Assembly (NCBI RefSeq): GCF_000143415.4
Contig: NW_003314302.1
Coordinates: 80,065-144,064, forward strand
Length of the DNA: 64,000 bases
Source: Selaginella moellendorffii
Lineage: Eukaryota > Streptophyta > Lycopodiopsida > Selaginellales > Selaginellaceae
Direction: 5' to 3'
Shown here one piece after another: positions 45,042 through 56,031 of the stretch. The notes beneath the pieces were generated by a model. The model ran no database searches, was not told the DNA's origin, and saw only the letters and a list, made by a program, of their open reading frames with translations. Made by a program: the position numbers and the translations under genes. How positions within the stretch are numbered: the first letter of the stretch is position 1; each line of letters begins with the position of its first letter.

Positions 45042-48000
45042 CTAAGCCGCGGCATGGAGCTTGACGAGCGAGGCGTAAGCTCCTCCCTCGACGTGCACCA
45101 AGTCCGAGTGCTTCCCTTTCTCGACGATCGATCCATTCTTCACCACCGCGATCATGTCCGCATTGACGATCGTCGTGAGCCTGTGCGCGACGACGATGGT
45201 TGTTCTGTCCACCATGATCCGGTCGAGCGCCGCCTGGACAACGTGCTCCGACTCGGCATCGAGAGCGCTGGTGGCTTCGTCCAGCAGCAAGATCTTGGGC
45301 TGCTTGATGATAGCCCTGGCGATGGCGATCCGCTGCTTCTGTCCACCCGAGAGTTGGATTCCTCGCTCGCCAACCTGTGTGTTGTAGCCGTCTGGGAGGC
45401 TCGTGATGAACTCGTGAGCGTTGGAGGCCACCGCAGCGTTCACTACCTCCTCGTCGGTCACAGTGCCGTCCTTTCCATACGAGATGTTTGAGCGGATGGT
45501 TCCGGTGAAGAGAATCGGCTCTTGGCTGACAAGACCGATTTGTTGGCGAAGCCATCGTAGCTGGAGCTTTCGGATGTCGACGCCGTCGACCAAGATGTGG
45601 CCTCCATCGGGATCGTAGAATCGCTCTAGGAGATAAATCACTGTTGATTTCCCACAGCCACTTTCTCCGACTAGAGCCAATGTCTGAGGCAAGAAACTCG
45701 AAGTAAGAAAACAAAAAAAAGAGAGAGGAAAACACTACCTTCCCTGCTCGAACGGAGAAGCTCAGGTCGTGGAAAATCGGTACGTGAGACCTGGTAGGAT
45801 ACCGGAAGCTAACGTGCCGAAAGTCAATATGGCCTTTGAGATCCTCTAACTCCCTTCCTGAAGGGTCTGCTGCGTCGATCTTGGACTTCTTATCGATGGT
45901 AGCGAAGATCGAAGCGACGGAAGCTTTCACCTTTGAAAGATCTGGAGCTAGTCCCAGTGTCTGGGAGACACTAAGAGCAGTGAAGATGATAGCAAAGAAC
46001 ACCTGCCAGTGGAAAGAATATCATGAGCACCAAGAAGAAAACGAAAAGATGAAAACTTTCAAGGACCTTAAAAACGTTCTTAAATTCTGTCTTTCCCTGG
46101 CGGACGAGGCGGGCACCATACCAGAAGATGAGAGCTTGCGAACCGAACTGCACGAGAGTGGAGATGGCAAGACCAGCACCACTGATATATCCAATGCGAA
46201 CAGTATTGGCGAGAGGCTTCTTGCACGATTGCTTGTACAGTTCCAGCATCTTCTTCTCCGCACAAAACGATGCAACGGTGCGAATGTTGCTCACTGCGCT
46301 CGTTGCAATTCGGCTCGCTTCTTGGTACGTGGTCTAAAAGAAAACGCTCACAGATTAAACAAGATAGAAGCAGGAAAATGTCTACCTTGGCGTCAGCGCT
46401 AAAGCCCGTCATCAACCTGACTTGGAGAAGGCCGACAATGCTCAGAACAGGCACCATTCCCAGGATGAGAAGAGCTAGCTGCCAGTCTGCAGTGAATGCA
46501 ATTACAAGCCCCGCAACAACGGTTGATCCATTTTGCACGGCCAAGGACAAAGAGTCTCCTACCATTCCTCGAACACTAGCAGCATCCGACGAAAGCCGTG
46601 CACCGATGGCACCACTGATCAACGCAAAAGTTAAGCTGGATTGGAGACTTAAAGATGAAATGTACCTTGAGTTCTCCGGTGTATCAAACCACGAGACTTC
46701 CTGTCGGATGATATTTGAAAAAGTTATTTGCCTGATACGATTAACCAGCCTGCTACCCGCTATTGAAAATGAGAATAAGTTAGAAGGACAAACGACGATG
46801 CTGCCAGCAGCCATCACGACGAACATCAGCGCCCAGAAGTTTGAGTCGGTTTGGAGTTTGTGTGTGTCGAGCTCGAAGAACGTGGCCAGCATACTCGATA
46901 GTAACAGACTGTAGGCTGGAAAAATTATTCCGTGAGCGACTGCGGCCACTGATCCGAAAATAAGTATCGGAAGTTCTGGCCTGTTTAGAGCTGCAACTCG
47001 AAATATGGAGACATCCTTGGGCTCCGCATCCCTGCCCGCTTCAACGTCCTCGCTCGTCTCAGAGCGAAAGCAAAATAAGAAACGCTTTCGTCTGGGCTCG
47101 AGCTCCACAAACTCCATCTCGGGGGCGGCCCCGCCCGATCTCCTGATCGAGAATGACGTGCGGCTTTTTCTACTTCCAAAAGACCATCGTCCCGACCACC
47201 GTCCCGAAGAATTTTTGCTGCCGCTTCTACTCAGAGCCCGTTCATTTGGAGTTGCTACTTGATCGGGATCGACTGCTGGAGCACTTTCTTCGTGCACCTC
47301 TTGAAGTCGGATAAGTTGAGAGTATGCACCGTCGGGATTTTTAAGCAGCTCAACATGTGTACCTGGAAAAGATAGTCATCTAAGACACTGGCGCAGAAGA
47401 CTCGGGATACGTACCTGACTCGATAATGGCTCCATCTTGTACCACAGATATGAGAGACGCATTCTTTACCGTAGAGAGACGATGAGCAACTACAACTGTT
47501 GTGCGGTCGACCATGATCCGGTCAAGAGCTTCTTGAACTACGTGCTCGGATTCAGCATCCAAGGCGCTCGTTGCTTCATCAAGTAGTAAAACACGAGGAT
47601 TCTTTATAATAGCTCTAGCAATAGCGATGCGTTGTTTCTGTCCTCCAGATAACTGCGTTCCCTGCTCTCCAACTTGTGTGTCGAAGCCCTGTGAGAATTA
47701 CTAGAGTTACTCAGGAAAAAAAACGATTTATCAAAACTTACTTCTGGCATCTTGTTGATGAATTTCGAAGCATTAGAGAGCTGGGCCGCAAGTAATATCT
47801 CTTCGTTCGTTGCACCATCTTTTCCATAAGCGATATTTGTTCTTATAGATGCACCGAATAGAACAGGCTCCTGGCTCACAAGCCCAATCTGACGTCTCAG
47901 CCACTGAATTTGTAGCGCTCTCACGTCGTAACCATCGAGAAGAATTTGACCTCCGCTTGGATCATAAAACCTCTCCAGCAAGCTTATAACAGTAGACTTT

Positions 48001-49505
48001 CCACTTCCACTTTCCCCCACCAAAGCAGCCGTTGTTCCAGCAGGTACCTTAAGGCAAAACTTTTTGAATATCTGAACCTCTGGCCTGGCTGGATAAGCAA
48101 AATCTACGTCTTGAAACTCGATATCTCCTTTGAGTGTTCCGGGCGTAATCCCACTCGTATCGAAAGAGTCAATCTGTGGTGTCCGGTTGATAACCTGAAA
48201 CATTTTATATGCAGCAGCTCGACCGGCGGCAAACGCCCCGATACAAGGTGAAGCCTGACCCAAAGACCTGCACAAAAGGAATAAAAAGTTAACGCCAAAG
48301 CTTGAAAGCATATCAAACACTTACATTGCTCCTAGAAGAACGACAATGATTATATTCAGAACTGTACCCCCGCTATACCCCTCATTGATAATTAGCCTTG
48401 AGCCATACCATAACGCCAGAGCATAGCTGTTGAAGAACGTGAACAGAGCAAATCCCATCCCCAATCCAGAGACTAGACCCTGAAAAATGGTGGCCTTATA
48501 TGCATCTTTCAAGGCACTGTTGTAGTCCTCCACAGCCTTAATCTCTCCTGTGAAAGATGCAACCTGATAGAAGCTTCAGATTGTTAGGAGAAATGTGATT
48601 ACAGTGCAAAAAAATCCAAACCATACCGTTCTGATGCCACTGACAACTTGTTCTACTATATTTCCGGCCCTAGCGTACGCAACCTGACCCCTTCCAGCCA
48701 TTTTCGAAACAAGTATAGCGAGTGTAGCTCCTGCAGCAACCAGCAGGGGCAAAGTCGACATCATCACGAGTGTAAGTTTCCATCCCTTGATAAAGGCCAG
48801 AGCAAATCCACCGACGAACGTTGTTACAAACCGTATGAACCTTCCTACCTGCGCAAGATAAAAACAATGAGCAACTTCCAAAAGAATGAAAAAGATCCAA
48901 ACCTTCTCTCCAATGGCATCTTGGATCAAAACAGTGTCCCCCGACATACGCTCGATCACCTCCCCGGTATTCGTTTCTTTATCAAAAAACGAAACATCTT
49001 GACGTAAAGTTGCTTGCAGATAGAGACTCCTGATGCGAGTGGCTTGCCTTTCACCGGTGCAAATCCAGAAAGCAACCTCTGTATGGATATAAAAAACAGT
49101 GAGACCTCTTCAGAGGAAACAATCCATCCATACCACAAAATGATAAAACTGCTGCGCCAGCGCCAAGATAGAGGAATCTCACGGCGACCTGTTCGTCATA
49201 GTCAGCAAAAAGAAATCAAACGAACAAGAAAAAACAGATGAATCCCATACCTGAGAGACAGCATCGAAGAGCTTCCCCGGGTCGCCAAAATTGTTTCCAA
49301 ACGCATTCGTGACTTGGCCCAGGATGAGAGTCATGAAGGGCATCGCGAGACCATTTCCAATCGCTCCCACGGTTCCCAGAAACATGAGAAGGTAGTCCAG
49401 CCTATCGGCAAATGTGAAGAGCTTGTAGAATGGTACCAATTGCTTGGAGGCATCGTCGTGGTGCTCACTCTGTCCGCCTCTAGCTGTGGCGTCCGGCCCA
49501 TTCAT
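45042..49505 (-). CDS. Full-size ABCB (MDR/P-glycoprotein) transporter
   Basis: ATP-driven membrane exporter or importer; plant relatives move auxin, alkaloids or xenobiotics at the plasma membrane. Twelve exons give 1281 residues in the order TMD1-NBD1-TMD2-NBD2. Exons: 49505-49251, 49188-49134, 49078-48903, 48848-48627, 48563-48325, 48267-47742, 47688-47415, 47362-46666, 46614-46386, 46333-46067, 46002-45739 and 45683-45042. NBD1 has [24 protein letters not shown] and [14 protein letters not shown]2 has [24 protein letters not shown] and [11 protein letters not shown]. Both pairs of Walker and signature motifs are intact. The linker is basic and Ser-rich ([18 protein letters not shown]) and likely phosphorylated. 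The substrate cannot be told from sequence. The start at 49505 is the first ATG. Confidence 0.95.
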
Positions 49506-49875
49506 CCCTGATCGCCCCAGAAACCACGAACCCAAGCCCGAATTTCAATCGCCCATGGCAAGCCTCCGGGAGTGATCAGAAAGCTGCCACAACAATCTCT
49601 CGGGAGCGTAGTTGCGCTCCACCTATTAGTCGTCGCGCATTGCAGATAGCGACAGTATACCAGCATATGTCCACAGAGATCTATGACCCCACAAACAGTT
49701 CCATCCGGCGGTCCCGTGCTACCCCACACTCGAAACTCTTGTGCACTGCCCATGATCATCGCTGCTGGCTGGAACTCGTGGCGCGGCCGATGGATTGCCG
49801 GAGATCGAAGAGCCCCAAACCCTAATCCAATGCCATGTCACTGGATCCCTCTCCTTCCAAATCTCTCTTTCGAGG
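49506..49875. promoter_or_regulatory. Divergent promoter between ABCB and the H15 gene
   Basis: The two start codons are 370 bp apart and point away from each other. AAACCCTAA-type telo-boxes lie at about 49815-49823 and just after the H15 ATG near 49897. No separate gene is seen. Confidence 0.5.
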
Positions 49876-50346
49876 ATGACCGGAGCTTCCCGACAAACCC
49901 TAAATGCGTTCTTGATTCCCTTGCCTGGCGATGGCAGGCGTGGACGCCGGATCTATATCGAGTACCATGGAGCAAGAAAGAGGAGAAAGAAGAGCTCTAG
50001 AGGACGATCCAGGGTGAAAGTACGAAGGAAGCGAGTGATCTGGAAGGGAATGAAGCGCAAGAGGAGGAAGAGGAAGAGAATCCCTAAAATCCCTATGCTG
50101 ATCCTGGCGACGCTCCTGGAATCCAAGCGCGGCATCAGCAGCGCCGCGATCCTCCACCGAATCAAGCGCAAGTATGGCCCCAATCTCCCCAAGAAATTCC
50201 GGCGATCGCTGGCCAGGCAGCTGCGATCGCTCGCCCGGAGCGGCAAGCTCAAGCGCGTCCACGGCATGTTTGCGCTCACCAGCGCGCTCATCACCAGATC
50301 CCGACACGTGGCAAGATCTCGGCAGAGGGCGGGAGCGCGCAATTGA
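49876..50346 (+). CDS. Small basic protein with a linker-histone (H15) winged-helix domain
   Basis: Single-exon frame of 156 residues from the ATG at 49876. Residues about 35-75 are extremely basic (KRRKKSSRGRSR, RRKRVIWKG, KRKRRKRKR). Residues about 80-130 fit the H1/H5 globular fold: RGISSAAILHRIKRKYG, then NLPKKFRRSLARQLRSLARS, GKLKRVHGMFAL, with the spacing of three helices and a wing. A linker-histone-like or H15-type DNA-binding role in chromatin is likely. Unlike classical H1, the long basic tail comes before the globular domain and the C-terminal tail is short. Arg is favoured over Lys, which is also unusual for H1. The start could also be further upstream, since no stop occurs until about 49790. 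Confidence 0.65.
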   Translation: MTGASRQTLNAFLIPLPGDGRRGRRIYIEYHGARKRRKKSSRGRSRVKVRRKRVIWKGMKRKRRKRKRIPKIPMLILATLLESKRGISSAAILHRIKRKYGPNLPKKFRRSLARQLRSLARSGKLKRVHGMFALTSALITRSRHVARSRQRAGARN

Positions 50347-50812
50347 ATTCTAGGGTTAGGGCTCTTGGATCTAAACGCCATGATCGCCTAGATTCTTCTG
50401 CGAAGAAACACTCCATCTAATTTATCCGAAATAAAAATCCAAGGGAGTTGAATTGGATCACACGACGCGCCAAAAGAGTCAAAAAGAGAAGATGATCGCC
50501 ACTTCGTATCACGGACACGCACACGCTTTTTTAGGGCGGCACGTTGCGCGGGAGAATTCAAATAATTTTTGGGGACCTCACCGTACACATTGGGCCATAG
50601 CATACGGTCTCTGCGACGCTATAGAGCTGTCTCTTTTTGTGTGTGCTCGTAGCTAGGGCTCTTCCTTCCCTGCGCGGCTCGCTCACTGACGCCTTGTCTG
50701 TGATCGCGGCGTGTTCGCTTGCTCAGGGAGGATGGATTTGCGGAAGAATCTTTGCTAGAACACTGGCTGTGCTCGCTTTGATCGTCTCGTTGCGCCTGGC
50801 GTGTAGCAATCA
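50347..50812 (+). other. Promoter and leader of the OVATE family gene
   Basis: This 466-bp stretch has no supported gene. The 3' part, from about 50640, is C/T-rich and probably the leader. Confidence 0.45.
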
Positions 50813-51946
50813 ATGAGGCGGCTAAGGCTGGCTTTGCAGCGATTGCGCGCTTTCCGGCTAACAAGGAAGTGTTTCTCGCTCGGTTATCTCAAATCTAGGT
50901 ACAGGGCTAGGAGGGATTCCACCAATTCCAGGAGCTCGCCGCCTAGCAAGCCGCTCTCCATGGCGAAATACGAGAAATCGCGACCGGCATTCATCGGCAA
51001 CAAGCAGCATTGCGGCAAATCGGCGGGGCTGGATCAGCTCCTCCTCCTGGCTTGCAATCCCTGCGCGGTTAGCACCGCCGGGATGGTCGTCGACAGCTAC
51101 AAGTTCCAAATCCAGGGCAAGAAGAAGATCTCGGCCAAGAGCGCCAAGAACAAGGCCGAGAGCGACGAAATTTGGGAGAAAGAGAAGTCCTGGAACATCG
51201 TCACGCAGGTCGGTGACGATTTCGTCACCAAGAAGGTGATCTTGAAGAAGAAGAGCAAGAAGAAGCTCGCGAGGGAGGAGCCGGCTCCAGTGATGAGTGA
51301 TCAGGCCGACTCGGGATCTTGCTCGTCCTCGCGATACCGCCTTAGCACCTCCTCCTCGGCTGCCGACGATCAGAATCACTACTCGTGGGACAAGGAGCTC
51401 TCCTTTGCCAGCGGCGACGATAGATGCCTCGACGAGGATCGCATCAGCTCCGAGTTCCTGGTGGATCGCTTGGAGGCCACTTCCAAGGATGTCTTCATTG
51501 CCCCTCCGGTGGCTTCTGGTGGCCATTTTCTCGATGATTCCTTCTTCTCCCTCGATCACTACATCAGATCTGTCCAGAGCGCCGGTGACAAGCACTTCCC
51601 ATCGCCCGATTGCTCGTCAAAGATCGGCGAGCTGGAGCTGGAGGAGAAGGAGCAGCCAAAGAAGATGGTTTCGTCTTCCAATTGCGGCAGTTGCGATTGC
51701 GGTGCTCTAGCTCACGAGAAGATCCCAGCGGAGAAGAAAGTGGGAGGGGTGGCGGTGGCCAAGTTCTCGGTGGATCCATACCGAGACTACAAGGACTCGA
51801 TGCTGGAGATGAGCGCCGCGAATGGATTGGAGAAGATGAGCGAATTCCGGGAGCTTCTCCAGTGCTATCTCTCGCTCAACCCGCCGGAGTTCCATGCGAC
51901 GATCATGGAGGTGTTCACGGAGCTCTTCTGGCATAGGCTGGTTTGA
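50813..51946 (+). CDS. OVATE family protein (OFP)
   Basis: Plant-specific regulator, usually a repressor that works with homeodomain (TALE) proteins and TRM proteins and affects organ shape and cell division. The single frame gives 377 residues, intronless as is common for OFPs. The N-terminus is Arg-rich (MRRLRLALQRLRAFRLTRK) and could be a nuclear signal. The middle is Ser/Asp-rich and low in complexity. The C-terminal OVATE domain (about 312-375) begins AKFSVDPYRDYKDSMLEM and continues with FRELLQCYLSLNPPEFHATI and FTELFWHRL. All usual positions of the domain are present. Confidence 0.92.
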   Translation: MRRLRLALQRLRAFRLTRKCFSLGYLKSRYRARRDSTNSRSSPPSKPLSMAKYEKSRPAFIGNKQHCGKSAGLDQLLLLACNPCAVSTAGMVVDSYKFQIQGKKKISAKSAKNKAESDEIWEKEKSWNIVTQVGDDFVTKKVILKKKSKKKLAREEPAPVMSDQADSGSCSSSRYRLSTSSSAADDQNHYSWDKELSFASGDDRCLDEDRISSEFLVDRLEATSKDVFIAPPVASGGHFLDDSFFSLDHYIRSVQSAGDKHFPSPDCSSKIGELELEEKEQPKKMVSSSNCGSCDCGALAHEKIPAEKKVGGVAVAKFSVDPYRDYKDSMLEMSAANGLEKMSEFRELLQCYLSLNPPEFHATIMEVFTELFWHRLV

Positions 51947-53424
51947 CGCTTGCTCTATGATCTCGATCGATCGTCTTCGTGGGATATCAAATTCTACTTC
52001 CCGAAGATCAAGGTATGTGTGCAAGAGATCCAGGAAGGATCGCTCATGAATTCACGCAGCTAACAGACAACAGCAGGAGAGATCCATTAAATGGATCATT
52101 GATGAAGAAAGTCAGCACTTCACCAGCATCAATCAAGCAGTGGTTCCTCAGTAACTTCTGAACTGAACTGAAGAACCAGTGGTAAAAGTTCTGGCAATAC
52201 TTGCAAGTTACAACAACCCAGCAGCAGTAAAAAGAAGGATAAAATAGAGAAGAGGCTCCTTCCAAGTTCCATCCAGCCATTGTCTGCTCTCAAGTATATG
52301 TATGATTTCTTTCTCTTGTTTTTTCTTGCTCTCACTTGGATTGGTTGACTCTCCTCTAGTGCAATTGGCACCACAGGATGATTCAGAATTCAGGCCAGCA
52401 CTGACAAAAGGCTGCTCCCACTTTGACTCCAAACCTGTTTTTCTGAATTTGCTGCTTGTTGTGTAGTTGTTGGTGTTGGTCTATTTCATTTCAGAGAGGG
52501 TACCTGGAGAGAGTTTTTTCCATCACTTTTTAAACAAGAAAGCTGCTGTTCTTGTTGAGAGTGTGGCTTTTTTCTTTAAGAAAAATTTATATAAGCTCCA
52601 GTTGATGCTTGAACATATTAAACATTTTCTGCTGTCCTGCGAGGTTGAAGTGTTCTCGATCCTCGTGCAATTCGGAGCGTAACAAACATGCTTCCATGCA
52701 AAACCTTGTCAATGTCAAACATGAGACGATAGCATAAACTTGATGGGAGAGATTAATCAACAATCTCATATGGTTTAATTTGCATGCGCAATAAACGAGA
52801 CATTGTTTCTTCTCTAGATAAATTTCGCACATTCGGGGTTTATGGATGATCGATCGTCTTGTGTTAGTTAGACAACTAACAACACTAACTGGCAAGCAAG
52901 AATAAAGGCCAGATTTAAAGCTGGGCATGATTGCTCTTGTGGGTGTCCACTGTCAGTCCACTAATAACTCTACTGTGGTACTACCAGATCAGCTACACAA
53001 GGGAGTGAGCGTAGCGCGAAAGCAATCTCTTGGATTTTGATGGATCATAGCGAAGGCGCGCCAAGAAAGGAATTTAAATTTTCGAGTGTGAATGGAGGGA
53101 ACAAAACTGTAGCATCAAGCAAGCGAAGCAAGAGCAACGAGTGAGCGTGGGTCTTGCCTTCCAGAAAATGGAAAGAAAGCGGACTACTTGAATGAAAGAG
53201 TGGTGGGCATTTTCATTTTCCAGTGGCAGAAAAGTGTAAGCAAGTGATACCCATCAACTTCTTGGCTCCATTCAAAAAACTCCGCATTTTTTTTGGAATA
53301 CATCCATCAAGCCTGTGATCTTGACTCCATTTATGTCAATTTTTTTGTTTTCTTTTGTACAGCGAAAAGTTTTGCATAGCGCGTTTGCTTACACATCTTT
53401 CTCACGCGGATCTCTTTGCTTTCA
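51947..53424. other. 1.5 kb without a recognisable gene
   Basis: It contains the OFP 3' flank and the Cactin 3' flank. Short frames on both strands (for example 52467-52682 and 52587-52928) have no domain and no coherent splice structure. A (GT)n/(AC)n run at about 53551-53568 lies within the last Cactin intron. I see nothing else I can support. Confidence 0.45.
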
Positions 53425-55982
53425 TCACCTCCTGTAGCGATACCTCTTAAAGTTGAAATAAACATGAAGGATACCTCGCTCGAATGTACACTTGAAGCCT
53501 TTCTTGTGTGAATACTCCCATTCCTTGTTGACAATGCGAAAAGCCTGCAAACACACACACACACACCATCTTAGCAACACGGAAACCAAAAAACAAACAA
53601 GAAAACAACGAGGAACAAATCACTCACAATATCTTCGTATGGAGGGCCTGCGTGAAATCTGATGAGGCACGTCTCCCCGCTGCTTCCATCTCTCTCGATC
53701 GCATAAGTCGGTGCCTTCGTTTTGTCAACGAGGTCGGGATAGAAAATGTTAAATTTGTATCCCTGGACGATCTTCGGCGGCGGATTGTCGTGGTCATAAT
53801 GCGTCTGGTTGTATTTGTTCCACTCGTAGCCCGTGTGGACTCGGTTAAAATACTTGGGCTTTCTCGGGCGGTACTTATCGTGCCACCAGTAAACCTGCAA
53901 AGGCGGAAGCCTAGCATCAATATATCGAAAACAGAAGTTCTACGTACCTGAGATTCCAGATTGACCTCCGCCCCGGATCCAAGTATAGCATCGCCTTCTT
54001 CCATATTTCCCATTGCCTTCAAGGCAATTGCCCTCTCGTGCTCGATGTTTTCCTCTTCGCTGGGACCAGAGGCGTCGTGTAACCTCTTTTGTTGCTCCTC
54101 AAGAACTTCAGCCCTCTTGCGTTCCTACGAAAGAACCCAAGTCACACATGAAATGAAACCAGAAAAACAAAACAGGTTTTAGTGCTTACAAGTTCTGCTC
54201 TGTCGGTCTCGGGATCCACAATCTCGTCAGCTTCATAGTCATGAACCAGCTGAGGCGAAAATGACCCTGGATCGTCGTCGTCGTATACTTCAGGCTCAAC
54301 CTCAGGTGTCGGAGACCTGTTTAGCTCTTCTGTGACCATCGCTTCCTCCTCATCTTCGTTTGAAATCTTGTTTATTTCGGATTCATCGATACGTTGCAAG
54401 TGCTGCTGAAGTACATCCGAGTATATTTCTCGTAGGCGAGCCTGTAATTTTCGTTAGCAATTGTGACAAGGAAATGAACTTTGTGCGTACCTTGGCTTTG
54501 AAGATTTGCAACCTCTTCAATAAGGACTCCCAGAACTCGACAATCTTCGCTGATCCTGACCGCATTTGTTCTTCAATCTTCACTTGTTCTTCTTCCAGTT
54601 GGCGATAGCTCATGTTATGAAGAAGAGTCTTGACGTCCGGATCAACGCTCTTGTGTAGTCCAAAATCGTCCGCCATCAGCTCCTGACCGGGCTCTTCACC
54701 ACGAACTCTAGCTTTATCAACTCCATCCTTTTTAAGTGATTCTGCTAGCTCCCAGTCGCAAACAACCATCATGGCCTCCCAAAAGTCAATGTGCGTTTGT
54801 GTTGTCCTGTCTAGCTCCAGATGCATTCGAATATCGTCACGGAGATCTTCCATCTCTCTGACGGTAAGTCCCTGAAAGCAAAGAATGGTTGAGCAAGACG
54901 AAAATCGAAAAACAGATTAAAAACCTTGAATATCTTATATGGCTCCGTGATGGCAATATCAAACTCGTCGGGAGAATTTAGATTTCTGGACAAAACATCA
55001 ATTGGTTTTGCCCGGCCTTCCTTCAAGCGAATCTCAGCACGCACTTTGCTTTGATCAAAATGAAACTGCAATCCACAATAAAATGTTAGATTTGACTTTA
55101 AAACAATGATATCGGAAAACAAACCTCTTCTTCCTTTTTCTCCCAGTCCTGAAACTCCGCTCTTGCTCGCTCTCTCGCTAGCATGGCCATTTCTTCTTCA
55201 TGTTGAGCCTTTTCTATAGCCCTTTCTTCTCGTCTCTTCTTAACCTTTTCGATTTCTCTCTGCAGAAACAAGAGTTCGTTTTAGTAGCAGCCAGGAGAGT
55301 AACACGTATCATCTTACCATCCGCTCTTTTTGGCGCAGTTTCTCCGCTTTCACGGAGAGATCTTTCAAGTCCATCTTCTTATTTGCTACATCACGTTCTA
55401 TTTTTTTCCTCCACACAAACCTGCGAAAAACAATCAACTCAAAACCGCGAAAAACAATCAACTCCAAACCGAAAATGCCGAATAAACTTCACTCACTTCT
55501 CAGTCAAGTTGGAGTCTCCAAAAGGATTGCTATCGTTGGAATAGCCGGACACAGTCTGCGTTTTAAGCTTCTTCGCTACCCTGGCCGCCTGGACATATGG
55601 CAAATCAAAGTCATGCAGAGAAGAAAGAAAGAAAAAAAATTTGTAGTACCTTTCTTTGAGCTTTCTTCACAAGGTACTCGTTAAGTTCTTCCTCAGTAAA
55701 CTTTCTCCCTTCGTCATCGCTGGAAGAAGCATCGCTCTCGTCGCGCCTCGATTTTCTATGCCTCTTCCTCCGATCTTCTCCATCGGATTCAATCTCCGAG
55801 CCAGAGGTCTCGTCTCTTCTCTTTCTCCTCTTCTCGGATTTCCGCTTCCTCCTCCTCTCCTCGAGCTCGGAATCATCGCTGGAATCGCTGCGCCTCGATT
55901 TCCTGGATTTCCTAGCTCTATCCTCCGCTTCGTCATCGTACCTGCGCGATCGATGCCTGTCCTCCGAGCTGTGGCGTCCCAT
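53425..55982 (-). CDS. CTN: Cactin, spliceosome-associated nuclear protein
   Basis: Cactin homologue. In Arabidopsis and animals it works in pre-mRNA splicing, and it is essential in embryos. About ten exons join to roughly 665 residues. The N-terminus (exon 1, 55982-55650) is an Arg/Ser- and Glu-rich nuclear region. A long coiled-coil segment follows (KKIERDVANKKM, then REIEKVKKRREERAIEKAQ). The conserved central Cactin domain contains YKIFKGLTVREMEDL, IDFWEAMMVVCDWEL and the VEFWESLLKRL helix. The diagnostic C-terminal domain has YWWHDKYRPRKPKYFNRVHT, GYEWNKYNQTHYDHDNPPPK, VQGYKFNIFYPDL and ends VYFNFKRYRYRR. The start codon at 55982 is only 49 bp from the divergent PPR start. Exon junctions in the C-terminal half are less rigorously placed. 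Confidence 0.93.
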
Positions 55983-56031
55983 TCTCTGCCCTAGAAACTG
56001 ATAGACCCTAAAATATTTTTTCCCCCTTTGT
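55983..56031. promoter_or_regulatory. 49-bp head-to-head promoter of Cactin and the PPR gene
   Basis: Only 49 bp separate the two divergent ATG codons. The segment has an AT-rich core (TAAAATATTTTTT) and a CCCTA motif. Transcription must begin inside or beyond the opposite gene, unless one of the true starts is further in. Confidence 0.6.
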
